DNA from: Morinoia aosen
Lineage: Eukaryota; Arthropoda; Malacostraca; Amphipoda; Talitridae
Assembly (NCBI GenBank): GCA_030386875.1
Contig: CM059569.1
Coordinates: 46,477,842-46,541,841 of the forward strand
Reading direction: 5' to 3'
Length of the DNA: 64,000 nt
Shown: positions 10,461-22,405 of the stretch, piece after piece
How the letters are laid out: the number at the start of each line of letters is the position of its first letter
Position numbering within the stretch: position 1 is the first letter of the stretch
Position numbers and translations under genes: made by a program
Notes under the pieces: generated by a model
Database searches by the model: none
What the model was told of the DNA's origin: nothing
The model's input: only the letters and a program-made list of their open reading frames with translations

Positions 10461-11746
10461 TGTACAATTGTACAATTGTCGTTGAAGGAGCCTGCCAGGT
10501 TTAACGCTCGTACATGTTGCAGCTCATTGGAGTTACAGCTTGTGTATATCTAGTAGAATCTAGAAATCTAGAAAAAAAAATAATTTCCTAGACTCCGTAG
10601 TAATCTAGAGAAATTAATTGATCTTAATCCACAAAATAAACCTTTCAGTGCCCATTTTCTTCGTCATGATAATTATAAACCTCATAAATAAATGAACAAA
10701 TTACAACGAGATTTTCATAAATTCTCCAGTATGTATAAAAATCCGTCAATATATGAAAAATCAAATCAGAATTTATGAAATTGCCATGTTGTTAAGTATT
10801 GAGCTCGGAGATATTTATTCTAAAGCAACATTTAATTCCACTTGTTTCCAATGAAATTCATTAATACTCTAAGTGTCCACATGAGCACAAAATGCCGAGC
10901 TCTAATCAGAAGTTTGAGCAGAATGGTCTCCAAGCGAGCAAGCAAGTTTCGTTACGACAGAAAATGCTCTTCGCAAGACTAAACTGCCAGTTGAATGCCT
11001 GCTTTCAAACTTGAGAAATAAATAGAAAGTAAGTTTCTCATAAATACTATGTGGAATAAGAGGATTCAGGGATCTAAAAATACTTAGCAGAGGTAAATTA
11101 TAGCAGTACTGCGTTCATGAATGAATTTTTGCGATATGAGTTGAAATTTGCAGAGATGCTTTATAGCAAACTTCACTTTCACCTCTGCAGACTTGAACCA
11201 ATGTAAAGAAATATTTGAGATGCAAGTTAGCATTTTAAAAGTAGCGCACACGTGATGAAAACTACGTATCAATTACATCAAGGTACGACTCACACTTAAC
11301 TCTACACAGAGTTTTTGCTGATACATCTCACTGATTGATCGTGTACACTGGAGCCATCTTTTAGTGAGTGCGTCTCTCTGCAATTACCCTTCCACTACAA
11401 AATTCCTGCTGAATATTTCAGGAAAAATCCTTTTCTGCAGTTGGTATCATTGTTTTAAAAATTGTAGAATTAAGAAATGTTTGCATACTTGAGCATATAT
11501 GCACGGAAAAAGTTGTTTTGTAAGTCTCACTTAAATTTATGTTCATCGACCGTGGCTTGTCATTACTGAAAACTGAAGAAGAACAGCCGACTAATAACGT
11601 GGGACATCCACCTCATTATTGACCACTGACAAGTCTGGCCCAAGTTTGATTGTTTACCTGATGAGTTCCGTGCCTTCTTTCCTGCCTCAAAAGTTTGATG
11701 AGACGCTACAAGAAGCGGTGAACCAAAAACCTCCTCCTAGCCACTG
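10461..11746. other. AT-rich sequence without recognised features
   Basis: Contains small palindromic motifs (TACAATTG repeated at about 10455-10480, several CTAGA motifs near 10550-10620) but no array, gene or element that I can support. Confidence 0.5.
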
Positions 11747-12145
11747 TATTGTCGTTACCATCCCCTAACATTGACATGGAAGTATTGTCTGCACCATCCC
11801 CTAACATTGACATGAAAGTATTGTCTGCACCATCCCCTAACATTGACATGGAAGTATTGTCTGCACCATCCCCTAACATTGACATGGAAGTATTGTCTGC
11901 ACCATCCCCTAACATTGACATTGAAGTATTGTCTGCACCATCCCCTAAAATTGACATGGAAGTATTGTCTGCACCATCCCCTAACATTGACATGGAAGTA
12001 TTGTCTGCACCATCCCCTAACATTGACATGGAAGTATTGTCGTCACCATCCCCTAACATTGACATGGAAGTATTGTCTGCACCATCCCCTAACATTGACA
12101 TGGAAGTATTGTCGTCACCATCCCCAAACATTGGCAAGGAAGTAA
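11747..12145. repeat. Minisatellite, 36-bp unit, about 11 copies
   Basis: Each unit contains CCATCCCCTAACATTGACAT then GGAAGTATTGTCTGCA. The 36-bp length is twelve codons, so an open frame of 173 codons on plus (begins at TTG) and 143 on minus run through it. Most differences between copies change the encoded residue (GGA/AAA/GAA, ACA/AAA), which argues against selection on a protein. Confidence 0.96.
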
Positions 12146-12825
12146 ATTTTCGACCAAAACCAAAAGGAATTGAAACAAACGCGTCCGTTTTTGATACAAA
12201 TGTCCCAGCGGGCCATGAATTCTTTTTTCTCTTTTCTTGTGAATTGAGTTTTATGTTGTCTTGTGAATAATCAAGAGTTCACTTCTGTCGTCTCTTTCCT
12301 GAGCGTCTTTACTTGCTTGGCGGATGAAGAAACAAGTTCATTTTTTCTGTCGGTGTTGTGTGTTCTACATTTCATTTTATCTAACATGATGTAAAGTCTC
12401 ATCGCTCATCGCTCAATGAATGCGATTTTCTTGGAGATTTTTTACTAGACGGGTTTCGTATAGGTGCATGTTCCGAAACCTTCAAACACACCTTCCTCAA
12501 GAAACATCACCTCTCTTGCCCAAGCATTTTTCTACATTTTACTCTCCAACATCTCAGCGCAACACGCTTTACCCTGGGGGCTGTTTGCGATCCAAAATTT
12601 TGACGCCTCAAAAAACTCCGAAAGCCTCGCGGTCGATGGAACAGATTTTGACTTTAGTTTCTGTGCCCGGATCCCTGGAAATTTTGACCTTGTTTTTTTT
12701 CAAAATCTAAAAATCCTGAGAATATTTATGTTCAAGTGTTCGTGCACAAAGTATGTTTTATTCTTATTTAAATTGACTTGAAAATTCTGAATCCTTAGTT
12801 CAAGATTTAATATGATTTCATAACA
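12146..12825. other. Non-repetitive stretch, nothing recognised
   Basis: Two short overlapping open frames (12420-12710 and 12464-12781) have no domain and no supporting context. Confidence 0.45.
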
Positions 12826-13128
12826 CTTCTCAAAGTTACAGCTATACTTCTCACAGTTACTACGACACTTCTCGCAGTTACAGCGACACTCTCGTAGTTA
12901 CAGCGACACTCTCGTAGTTACAGCGACACTTTCGCAGTTACAGCGACACTTCTCGCAGTTACAGCGACACTCTCGTAGTTACAGCGACACTCTCGTAGTT
13001 ACAGCGACACTCTCGTAGTTACAGCGACACTTTCGCAGTTACAGCGACACTTCTCGCAGTTACAGCGACACTCTCGCAGTTACAGCGACATTCTCGTAGT
13101 TACAGTGACACTTTTATTAGTTTCAGAA
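12826..13128. repeat. Minisatellite, 20-21-bp unit, about 14 copies
   Basis: The unit is CTCGTAGTTACAGCGACA, alternating with a 21-bp CTTCTCGCAGTTACAGCGAC type. The order of types repeats (one 21-bp unit followed by several 20-bp units), suggesting a larger duplicated block. The left edge is degenerate. Confidence 0.95.
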
Positions 13129-13330
13129 AGTCGAACTTTCATTTCGAGCGCGTGTAAAACCGTCGCTGGAAAAAGACGTAAATGTTACGATGCTGTCGGA
13201 GGACGGGCACTGAGGCAGCAGCTCATGCGAAGTCGTTCTGAGGTTTGTGAAGTTTGAGCGTCTCTGCCCCGCTGCAGATTTGCCTTGGGTAAACTCGATG
13301 GACGCTGACCTTCATAATTTTCAGCACCAC

Positions 13331-13485
13331 GTTAGAGTATTTTGTACAGTTTTATTAATTTCGGTAGACGTTTGTGTTCAGTTATTTCAACGAACCGTGT
13401 TGGAGTATTTTGTACAGTTTTTTAATTTCGGTAGACGTTTGTGTTCATTTATTTCAACAAACCGCGTTGGAGTATTTTGTATAGA
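13331..13485. repeat. Tandem repeat, 67-68-bp unit, 2.3 copies
   Basis: GGAGTATTTTGTACAG or a close variant recurs at about 13334, 13402 and 13469, with TTTCGGTAGACGTTTGTGTT shared by the two full copies. Confidence 0.9.
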
Positions 13486-13722
13486 CGGTGTTCTCAAAAA
13501 AAACGTGTGTTCTCGTCCATGAAAAATACTGTCGCCTCGTTGGAAAACAGTAAAAGATGACGACAGCCCGTCTCATCATACGCAGGCAATGAACTTCTGC
13601 AGTAAAAGAAAGCCTTATTAGCGTCCATGAAATTTTCCGTCAGTTTATTTACACAAGAGAACTAATCTTAGTTTCACTCACGCATAAAATATTTTCAGTA
13701 ATTCGTCGTATAGAAAAATTGT

Positions 13723-13830
13723 CTTCAAGTCTTGGGCTTATACCGTCCTGCCTTCTTATTCATACGCTTAGAATCTTGCGTGTTGTTCATGATCAAGATT
13801 CTTTATACGCAGGTACGAATTTTTACTAAG
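13723..13830 (+). repeat. Dispersed repeat family B, copy 2
   Basis: Partner of 10352-10460 and described there. The two copies are about 3.3 kb apart in the same orientation with no tandem array between them carrying this unit. Confidence 0.7.
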
Positions 13831-14317
13831 AATACAAAGAAATACATCTAATTACTTGTGTGAATATCCCAAAGAATAATTCAGCTTATTGTTACAATCT
13901 GCATTCGATTAATATATTATGAGAAAATAGTTCGAAAACGAGATCTGGGTTGCTTTTATTTTCAATTCCACGACCTTAGATGAACGCTTTCCGTAATTTG
14001 ATGATTGAGCCCGATTTCTTGGGCAAAAATGATCGCCCGGAAGCCTATTGAGCACCACACGAAGAAGCCAACAAATACTCCTTCACATCGGCTCCGTCTC
14101 CAGTCAATTTTCCCAGGATTAGTCCCTCGAATGAAATCAAAATTGAAAAGAAAATCAAAATATTAAAATCCTAATTGTGTGAAAATTAAACTGCGAAAAT
14201 TTTAAGTGTGAGAAAAACATGTTTTTCCGAATACCTCGTTCCCGGAATGTTATTGTGATTGAAAGCGAAATTAGATTGTAAATTAGATTATGTTGGTGCG
14301 GAAGGCATGAGGAGACC
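13831..14317. other. AT-rich stretch, nothing recognised
   Basis: No array, inverted-repeat element or significant open frame. Confidence 0.45.
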
Positions 14318-14630
14318 GACGCTCGGTCTCAAATATTGTTTTCCGCTTGCTAAATTAGGAGTTGAAAGGGTTTCGAAAGCAATTCCGAGAATTTCCATTC
14401 CGAATTAGGAATAAAACATGAAAACGTAAAACCTTGCTGTGCTATATTCAACGTATGTTTGTATTATATAGACGCTTGGTCTCAAACACTGTTTTTCTCT
14501 TCCGAATTTATGAGTTAACAGGGATTCGAAAGCAATTCCTAGAATTTCCATTTAGAATTAACAGAAACGTATAAAAACGTAAAAATCTTGCTGTGGTATT
14601 TTCATTCTATATTTGCTTTGCATAAAGACG
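14318..14630. repeat. Two tandem copies of a 153-155-bp unit
   Basis: GACGCTCGGTCTCAAA at 14318 and GACGCTTGGTCTCAAA at 14471 start the copies, and a third start trace (GACGCATT) is at 14626. Shared internal blocks include TTCGAAAGCAATTCC and AGAATTTCCATT. Divergence is substantial. Confidence 0.85.
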
Positions 14631-14689
14631 CATTCACGGACTGTCACTGAGCTCTTAGTGTGACGCACATTTGTTAAGAATCTCATGGC

Positions 14690-14960
14690 TAAATAGCTAA
14701 TTTAAATTCTGTTTCATTGACTTTTCTATTAGTATCAGAATAGAGTTTTCACCGCTAAATAACATTTTCTCTCTAAATCATTTTCCATTTGAATCAATAT
14801 TTTCACAGCAAATCAACATTTTTATAGCTAATGATTTCTGACGTTAACATTGTTCACCGTCACTCAATATTTTATCTGTTCTTCATTTTCTCCATAGATA
14901 ATGTTTTACTGCTAATACTTTTACCGAAAATCATTGTTTACGCAATTATTCTGCAAAAGA
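14690..14960. repeat. Very degenerate AT-rich repeat
   Basis: Variants of TTTTCACAGCTAAATCAACA recur at irregular spacing of about 22-30 bp. It probably is an eroded array, but the unit cannot be defined by eye. Confidence 0.35.
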
Positions 14961-15128
14961 ATGTAGAATAATTGCAGAATACCTCGCAACCGATCCCTGA
15001 CTGTGGTTTACATTGTGAGCTTATTATGCAAGTGTTACGCGCAATTTTCTTCACCTTGTGTAGATTTTTAAATCCACTGAAGAAGAGAATTTTAAGTCTA
15101 ATTGAGTGTTATTTTTATTCATAAACAC

Positions 15129-15348
15129 GATACTAAGCGCAATGTTAGTCAACGTATATTTCTTGAAACACACATTTAGCACAAAAATTTTACACGAACT
15201 TCTTCCTAACTCACAAGTGCTTTCTACTTTTTAAAAATGATACTAAGTTTGCATGGCATATTTAGTAGACGTATATATCTCAAAACACACATTTATCACA
15301 ACAATTTCACACGCACTTCTCCCTAACTCACTAGCACCTTCTACTTTT
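15129..15348. repeat. Two tandem copies of a 110-bp unit
   Basis: GATACTAAG begins the copies at 15129 and 15239. Both contain ACACACATTTA, ACTTCTTCCTAACTCAC or a near variant, and CTTTCTACTTTT. Confidence 0.88.
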
Positions 15349-15682
15349 CACGTTGCAGCGAAATACGAAGCTATGACTCAGTAGTCACTGAGCGATGCAA
15401 AGCGAAAAGGACGAAACGAAAGCGAAACAAACGAAACGAGCGATACAAAATGAAAAGAATTAAGGGAGTGACCATCAAATATGAAAGAATGATGCACTTC
15501 TGTCGAGGATGTGTGATCAGAAAGACAGGCACTAGAGAGACTTCGAAGAAACCATTGAAAGTTTGCTATAAAAGTAAGCGTCCCCTCAGCGACTGCAAAT
15601 TAAATTACTCTGAATTTAGTTATTCAGGGGCGAAGGTATTCAACCCTGTGTCCACTTGCAAATAAAGAAGGTGTTAATCAAT
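15349..15682. other. Short spacer, nothing recognised
   Basis: Purine-rich around 15390-15450 (repeated GCGAAA and ACGAAA motifs). A 71-codon open frame at 15450-15665 has no domain. Confidence 0.45.
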
Positions 15683-16260
15683 AGCCAATACTCTCCTTAT
15701 GAAGCGTGTTTTATACCATAAGTAATTGGTTTTATGCTGTAAATAACTCAATGACTTAATTCTAATAACCAATACTCCCCTTATGAAGCGTGTTTTATAC
15801 CATAAGTTATTGGTTTTATGCTGTAAATAACTCAATGACTTAATTCTAATAGTTAATACTCCCATTTTGAAGCGTGTTTTATACCATAATAATTGGTTTT
15901 ATGCTGTAAATAACTCAATGATTTAATTCTAATAGCCAATACTCCCCTTAAGAAGCGTGTTTTATACCACAAGTTATTGGTTTTATGCTGTAAATAACTC
16001 AATGACTTAATTCTAATAGCCAATACTCCCCTTATGAAGCGTTTCTTATAGCATCAGTAACTAATTTTATGTTGTAAATTACTCAATACCATAATTTTAT
16101 TTGGCAACATTCTCTTCATGGAGCGAGTTGTACACTATAAGTCACTGATTTTATCCTGTAAATAGCTCAATAACTTAATTTCAATAGGCAATTTTCTCTT
16201 TATGGAGCTTGGTGTGTACTGTAAGTAACTGATTTTATACTATGAGTAACTTTATTTTTT
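15683..16260. repeat. Tandem repeat, 84-bp unit, about 6-7 copies
   Basis: CCAATACTCCCCTTATGAAG, or a near variant, recurs every 84 bp (15685, 15769, 15853 and so on), with GGTTTTATGCTGTAAATAAC inside each. The first four to five copies are very similar and the right-hand copies decay progressively. It is unrelated in sequence to the 84-bp pair at 7475. Confidence 0.95.
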
Positions 16261-17034
16261 CATGTAGAAGTAATTCATAATTGTGCTCCCATTACACGCC
16301 CTATGCTAGTACATTTGACTCTCGGGCTAATTCAAAAGAAAAAGCCTGTTCCTAATAAAAATAGAATTTTGAGCACAGGTTATGCATTTTTGGCTTTGGT
16401 GCTCTCTTCCAGACGACTGTTGAATGACTCAGCCCATTATCATTCGCATTTTTACATTCACCTTACAGTTATCAAAACTACTGTCATTACGCTGGCATTG
16501 GCATCAGGTTGTCACCGGTTAATCAAAAGGAAATCGTCACACAGCAAAGAACTTCACAGAAGATATTACGGAAAAAATTTAACTGGAATAAAATATATCA
16601 GGGCAACTTTCGAAAGAGGACCGTATAGTGTTCTCGGGCGGCGAAAGGTTAAAAGTTGGTCTTACATTTGCCCAGCGTCAAAGTTCTCATTTTTTCGACA
16701 TCAAAGCTAAGTAATTTTTTCGTTGCAGTTGCAAAGATTGCTGTATTGGGGTCAAATAATTTCAGAGATAAAATGCGCATTTCTTTGCGAATTCTTTTGA
16801 TTTTAGCACTGTATTTCGTTATTTGTTCAAATGTAAACCAAAAGAACATTTAAAGGAAAAAATAGGCTTTTCAGTCTGCAACATCTCGTTCAAGAGACGT
16901 GGTAGTCGACGTGAAAACCACTTTAATGAACGTTAACCTTTCCAACTTTTTGAACGAATTGAATCGCATCCGACGTTTAATTTTTTGCTAGTTATCGGTC
17001 ATTCTATCAGGGAAACAAAAAACTTGTAAGCTTT
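16261..17034. other. Non-repetitive stretch, nothing recognised
   Basis: A 135-codon open frame with an ATG start (16303-16710, plus) is the longest non-repeat frame nearby. It has no recognisable domain, and its codon usage looks like the AT-rich background, so it is not called a gene. Confidence 0.45.
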
Positions 17035-18302
17035 TACACATATAACTACTAAGACACCACAAATACAACTTCTAAGACACCATTAATACAACTACTAAGA
17101 CACCATTAATACAACTTTTAAGATACCAATAATACAACTACTAAGACACCATTAACACAACTTCTAAGACACCATTAATACAACTACTAAGAGACCATCA
17201 ACACAACTTCTAAGACACCATTAATACAACTACTAAGACACCATTAATACAACTACTAAGACACCATTAACACAACTTTTAAGACACCATTAATACAACT
17301 ACTAAGACACCATTAATGCAACTTCTAAGACACCATTAATACAACTACTAAGACACCATTAATACAACTACTAAGACACCATTAATACAACTACTAAAAC
17401 ACCATTAATACAACTTTTAAGACACCATTAATACAACTACGAAGACACCATTAATACAACTACTAAGACCATTAATACAACTACTAAGACACCATTAATA
17501 CAACTTTTAAGACACCATTAATACAACTTCTAAGACACCAGTAATACAACTAATAAGACACCATAATAACAACTACTAAGACACCATTAATACAACTTCT
17601 AAGACACCATTAATACAACTACTAAGACACCATTAATACAACTACTAAGACACCATTAATACAACTACTAAAACACCATTAATACAACTTTTAAGACACC
17701 ATTAATACAACTACGAAGACACCATTAATACAACTTCTAAGACACCATTAATACAACTTCTAAGACACCAGTAATACAACTAATAAGACACCATAATAAC
17801 AACTACTAAGACACCATTAATACAACTTCTAAGACACCATTAATACAACTACTAAGACACCATTAACACAACTTTTAAGACACCATTAATACAACTACTA
17901 AGACACCATTAATACAACTACTAAGACAACATTAATACAACTACTATGACACCATTAATACAACTACTAAGACACCATTAATACAACTACTAAAACACCA
18001 TTAATACAATTTTTAAGACACCATTAACACAACTTCTAAGACACCATTAATACAACTACTAAGACACCATTAATACAACTTCTAAGACACCATTAATACA
18101 ACTACTAAGACACCATTAATACAACTACTAAGACACCATAAATACAACTACTAAGACACCATAAATACAACTACTAAGACACCATTAATACAAATACTAA
18201 GACACCATTAATACAACTACTAAGACACCATTAATACAACTTCTAAGACACCATTAATACAACTACTAAGACACCATTAATACAACTACTAAGACACCAT
18301 TA
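17035..18302. repeat. Minisatellite, 23-bp unit, about 55 copies
   Basis: The unit contains AATACAACTACTAAGACACC followed by ATT. Variants (ACTTCTAAG, ACTTTTAAG, ACTACGAAG, ACTAATAAG) occur in repeating order. For example a marker string with CACCAGTAATACAACTAATA is found at about 17536 and again 230 bp (ten units) later, so blocks of about 10-12 units were duplicated. The unit has stop codons in most frames, so no long open frame forms. Confidence 0.97.
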
Positions 18303-18602
18303 GATCTTGAAACGTCGAAATATCATAAGAATCCCTCGAGAAAGTAGATTTAGGAATTTCACAAATTTCTGAAAAATATTCTATACTCTGTTGTGCGCCG
18401 TGAATATTGAAACTACAACTGTCTCAAGAAACAACGTGTGATCTAAGACAACTCTTTTTACTGGTTTATTGAGACATATTAGGAATCTGAGAGATGGATC
18501 TTTTCTTCGCTATTGAAGCCTCTGGCTTTAACTTCTATGGCGCTGATCCGAATTTGAGATCTCTGCAGTTATAAATCTTCTTTCCTTACAATATCAATAA
18601 TG

Positions 18603-18752
18603 TTTAAGTCAACTAACCGATCAGGTCCCGCTGACTCATAAAAAACACCAAAACGATTAAATATAATAAAATAAATTCAAGTCGATTAGCCGAGCTGTTA
18701 CTGCTCATTCGTAAAAATCCCTAACACATAACAGTAATAAAATAATGAGTCA
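18603..18752. repeat. Two diverged tandem copies of a 73-bp unit
   Basis: AAGTCAACTAACCGA at 18606 and AAGTCGATTAGCCGA at 18679 start the copies, and both end with TAATAAAATAA. The rest of 18303-18892 shows nothing recognisable. Confidence 0.75.
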
Positions 18753-18892
18753 AGAAATTTGAATAACTGCACAATGGGAATACTTACGCTTTGCCTCAAA
18801 TTGTGGATCGCTGCCGTGAGGTCTCGGCTTTAAGGCTGAAGCCAACGTGACAGACTCCTTTAAAATACACTTCGAGGCGCGCTGAATGTTGG

Positions 18893-20300
18893 AGAGGGTG
18901 ATCTGAACAATGATCTTGGAATAAGGTTAGAGACATTTTTTTTATGAAGATGGATAGATCTAAACAATGATCTTAGAATAAGGGGAGAAATTTCATTGTT
19001 ATGAAGATGGATTTATCTAAAAAATTATCTAAGAATAAAGGGAGAGATTTCGTTGTTATGAAGATGGATAAATCTATACAATGATTTTAGAATAAGGGGA
19101 GCGATTTCATTGTTATGAAGATGGATAAATCTAAACAATGATCTTAGAATAAGGGAAGATATTTCATTGTTATGAAGTTGGATAAATCTAAAAAATGATC
19201 TAAGAATAAAGGGAGAGATTTCATTGTTATGAAGATGGATAAATCTAAAAAATGATCTTAGAATAAAGGGAGCGATTTCATTGTTATGAAGATGGATAAA
19301 TCTAAAAAATGATCTAAGAATAAAGGGAGCGATTTCATTGTTATGAAGATGGATAAATCTAAACAATGATCTTAGAATAAGGGGAGCGATTTCATTGTTA
19401 TGAAGATGGATAAATCTAAAAAATGATCTTAGAATAAAGGGAGCGATTTCATTGTTATGAAGATGGATAAATCTAAAAAATGATCTAAGAATAAAGGGAG
19501 CGATTTCATTGTTATGAAGGTGGATAAATCTAAACAATGATCTTAGAATAAGGGGAGCGATTTCATTGTTATGAAGATGGATAAATCTAAAAAATGATCT
19601 AAGAATAAAGGGAGAGATTTCATTGTTATGAAGATGGATAAATCTAGACAATGATCTTAGAATAAGGGGAGCGATTTCATTATCATGAAGATGGATAAAT
19701 CTAAACAATGATCTTAGAATAAGGGGAGCGATTTCATTGTTATGAAGATGGATAAATCTAAACAATGATCTTAGAATAAGGGGAGCGATTTCATTATTGT
19801 GAAGATGGATAAATCTAGACAATGATCTTAGAATAAGGGGAGCGATTTCATTATTATGAAGATGGATAAATCTAAACAATGATCTTAGAATAAGGGGAGC
19901 GATTTCATTGTTATGAAGATGGATAAATCTAAACAATGATCTTAGAATAAGGTGAGAGATATCATTGTTATGAAGTCGGATGACTCTAAATAATGATCCT
20001 GGAATAAGGTTTGGGATATCACTGTGATGAAGATGGATAAATTTAAACCATGATGCTAGAATAATATTTGGGAAATTACAGTATCGAAGAAACATAAACC
20101 ACGATCTTGGAATAAGGCTCGAGGAATCATTGTATTTGAGAGGGATAAATCTAAACAATGATTTTACAATAAGGTTAGAGATATGATTGGTATGAAAATG
20201 GATAAATCTAAACAATGATCTCGGAATAACGTTCAAAATATCATTGTATTTAACAAAGATGAATCTAAACCAATGATCTTGGAATAAGGTTTGAAAAATA
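18893..20300. repeat. Tandem repeat, 57-bp unit, about 24 copies
   Basis: Each unit contains TTTCATTGTTATGAAGATGG and AACAATGATCTTAGAATAAG. Two interleaved types exist, one with AAACAATGATCTTAG and one with AAAAAATGATCTAAG, and short runs alternate them. The 57-bp length is 19 codons, giving a 403-codon open frame on the minus strand with a 19-residue cycle containing RFIHLHNNEIAPLILRS. That frame begins at TTG and is low-complexity, so it is treated as a repeat artefact. Copies at the right end are clearly degenerate. Confidence 0.97.
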
Positions 20301-20949
20301 ATTCAAGCCCAAAGTTCCAGCATAAGGTAATGACTGCAATGTTATTATTAACTGCGCAGATTTGTTCATCCTCGGTTGGAGGCGAGCTCGGTCTTCTACT
20401 GAAGACCTCGTCTCCTTTTGTGTCGTCAAGGACCCATTAAATGTGAAGGAGACTCGAGTATTTCGGAAAATGCAAAATTTAGGGCACACTGAATGGACGT
20501 TCAGTGTCCCTTGAAAATAGAAGCTAGTTTCAGGGATGTATTCGCTAGTGTTGAAACGGGATGATGACTCGCATAAAGTTATTGGAATTAAGATAATCCT
20601 TGAGATGTCACCGTAGTATGGCAGATCTTTCATGGATGTATTCGCCATGGTGAAAAAATTAAGATAAGTCTTGAAAAGTTAGCATAGTATGGCAGATCAT
20701 GCGGCTATATATTCGCTATGGTAGACGCAACAGCATGACTCAAAAAAGTTCAATAGTTAAGATAAACCTGGAAAATATTTAAGAAATTCAAAAATAAAGA
20801 TGAACATTGCCATGGTATGTGGCAGAAAACCAGCTGACAAAAAATATTCGTTTGCTCTACACCTCAAAAAACCGAGTTCAACAAGTTTCCTACTTCATGC
20901 TTTTCACCATAGAGAAGATTCGCATTTTATTTTTATGACGATTTCACTG
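20301..20949. other. Spacer with a decayed 71-75-bp repeat
   Basis: ATTAAGATAATCCTTGA at 20586 and ATTAAGATAAGTCTTGA at 20657 begin two diverged copies that share TAGTATGGCAGATC, with a third trace near 20755. No gene is supported. Confidence 0.6.
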
Positions 20950-21175
20950 AAAGCATAATTTCCCGTCATTACGCTAGGAGCATTATTTTACAAAATTAAG
21001 AATCCTTAAGTGCGTGACAGAAAAGGAAGAAGCTGACACCAAATAATATAGGAATAAATAAACTGCATAATTCCCCGTCATTATGCTATGAGCATAATTT
21101 TAATTTTACATAATAAGCATTCTTATGAGCGCGACAGAGAGACGTAAGACGCGGACACCAAACAGATAAATAATG
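20950..21175. repeat. Two tandem copies of a 112-bp unit
   Basis: GCATAATTTCCCGTCATTA at 20953 and GCATAATTCCCCGTCATTA at 21065 start the copies. Both contain GAGCAT and GACACCAAA blocks. Confidence 0.85.
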
Positions 21176-21892
21176 AAAAACACCAAAAGCATTTTTAGGT
21201 AAGATTTTTCATTCTGAAACAACTTAAAATCTTTGCTGTCCTTCATATCGACGCTGCCTTTTGTTCTTGATTATCGAGCGGGCTGAAAAAAATCGCTCCC
21301 ATCTTTGATGGTCGAGGAAAAGAAGGCTTCCTAAGAGGCTGTGATTGGGACGTCCATGCAAGCGTGATTGATGCATATGGATCTCAAAGCCGGCCGCTTC
21401 AAAGCAGGAGCAATTTCGAGCTACAAAAACTGAGCAGCACTAGACCAGAAGGCAGAACTTATGACGATCGTGAGCCTAAGCTGACGAGTTGTTGTTTCTC
21501 TGATGAAATATTGGTCTACAAAAAGGCTATTCTAACCGAGAAATTATGATGCGATTAGCAACAGCCTTTGGTATTTCTTAAAATGAACTGCGAGAACTCT
21601 TAAAAAGTAACAGAGCAGTCAGAAAAACGAAATGGATTAGGGAGAGATTCTAAAACGGGATCAAATCACCTAATTTATTTGCAGAAAGTGCTGGAAAATA
21701 CTCCTTGAAATTTCTCAATATCTGTTAGAAAGATTATTTTTCTAAGAGCTTTGGAACGAAATGGATTAAAAACGGGTTGTAAAACATGGGAAAACTTCCT
21801 AATTTTTTGGTAGAAAGTGATGCAAAAATATCACAAGACTTTTTAAGAATCAATTGGACTGTCAGGATTGTCAAAATGTTTTTTTCCTCTGT
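21176..21892. other. Spacer with one diverged 129-bp duplication
   Basis: ACGAAATGGATTA occurs at about 21627 and 21756, followed in both by AAACGGG, CCTAATTT and AGAAAGTG blocks, so 21628-21850 is two old copies of a 129-bp unit. Otherwise nothing is recognised. Confidence 0.6.
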
Positions 21893-22105
21893 ACTAATTT
21901 TTATCTCATTATTAGTCTTCACCTTATTATTAGTCTTCGCCTCATTATTAGTCTTCGACTCATGACTAGACCTTCACCTGATGACTAGTCTTCACCTCAT
22001 TATTAGTCTGCGTCTCATGACTAGTCTTCACCTCATTATTAGTCTGCGTCTCATGACTGGTCTTCACCTTATTATTGGTCTTCGCCTCCGGACTAGTCCC
22101 AAAAT
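21893..22105. repeat. Degenerate minisatellite, 18-bp unit, about 11 copies
   Basis: The unit is ATTATTAGTCTTCACCTC, alternating in part with a TGACTAGTCTTC type to make a 36-bp higher-order unit (about 21980-22080). Confidence 0.92.
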
Positions 22106-22212
22106 ATACTTGAATTTCATTTTGTTCTTGTTTTCCAGCACGTAATCATCGCACAGTATTATACTCGTGCTCGTACTGGCATTATTACTTCACCTAGTAA
22201 ATATAGTGAAAT

Positions 22213-22405
22213 GTTTGTAAATTTAGTTCTTAAGAAAGAAGCGCTTGTGTTTGAGTTAAATGAAGAAATGAGGGGGATCTAACAGAAAGAACATGACATA
22301 CCCATTGCTGTATTTACTCTACGGTAATTACTCCCAGTATTTAAGTTACTTTTCAGAGCGTTTGTGCTCTGTGATTTGTAATTTCTAACGAATTTATTGC
22401 AAATT
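22213..22405 (+). repeat. Dispersed repeat family C, copy 1
   Basis: Similar over about 190 bp to the reverse complement of 26322-26512. Shared blocks, in order, are AGTGCTTGTGTT or AGCGCTTGTGTT, GGATCTAA or TGATCTAA, CTCTACGGTAATTAC, CAGTATTTAA and CAGAGCGTTTG. No clear terminal inverted repeats or target duplication are visible, so the class is unknown. Confidence 0.75.

Noticed and set aside
16303-16710. 135-codon plus-strand frame with an ATG start
   Set aside because: Same reasons as the 173-codon frame. It also borders a decayed tandem array.
19025-20236. 403-codon minus-strand frame with a 19-residue cycle
   Set aside because: Starts at TTG inside the array and ends in it. No domain and no supporting signals.
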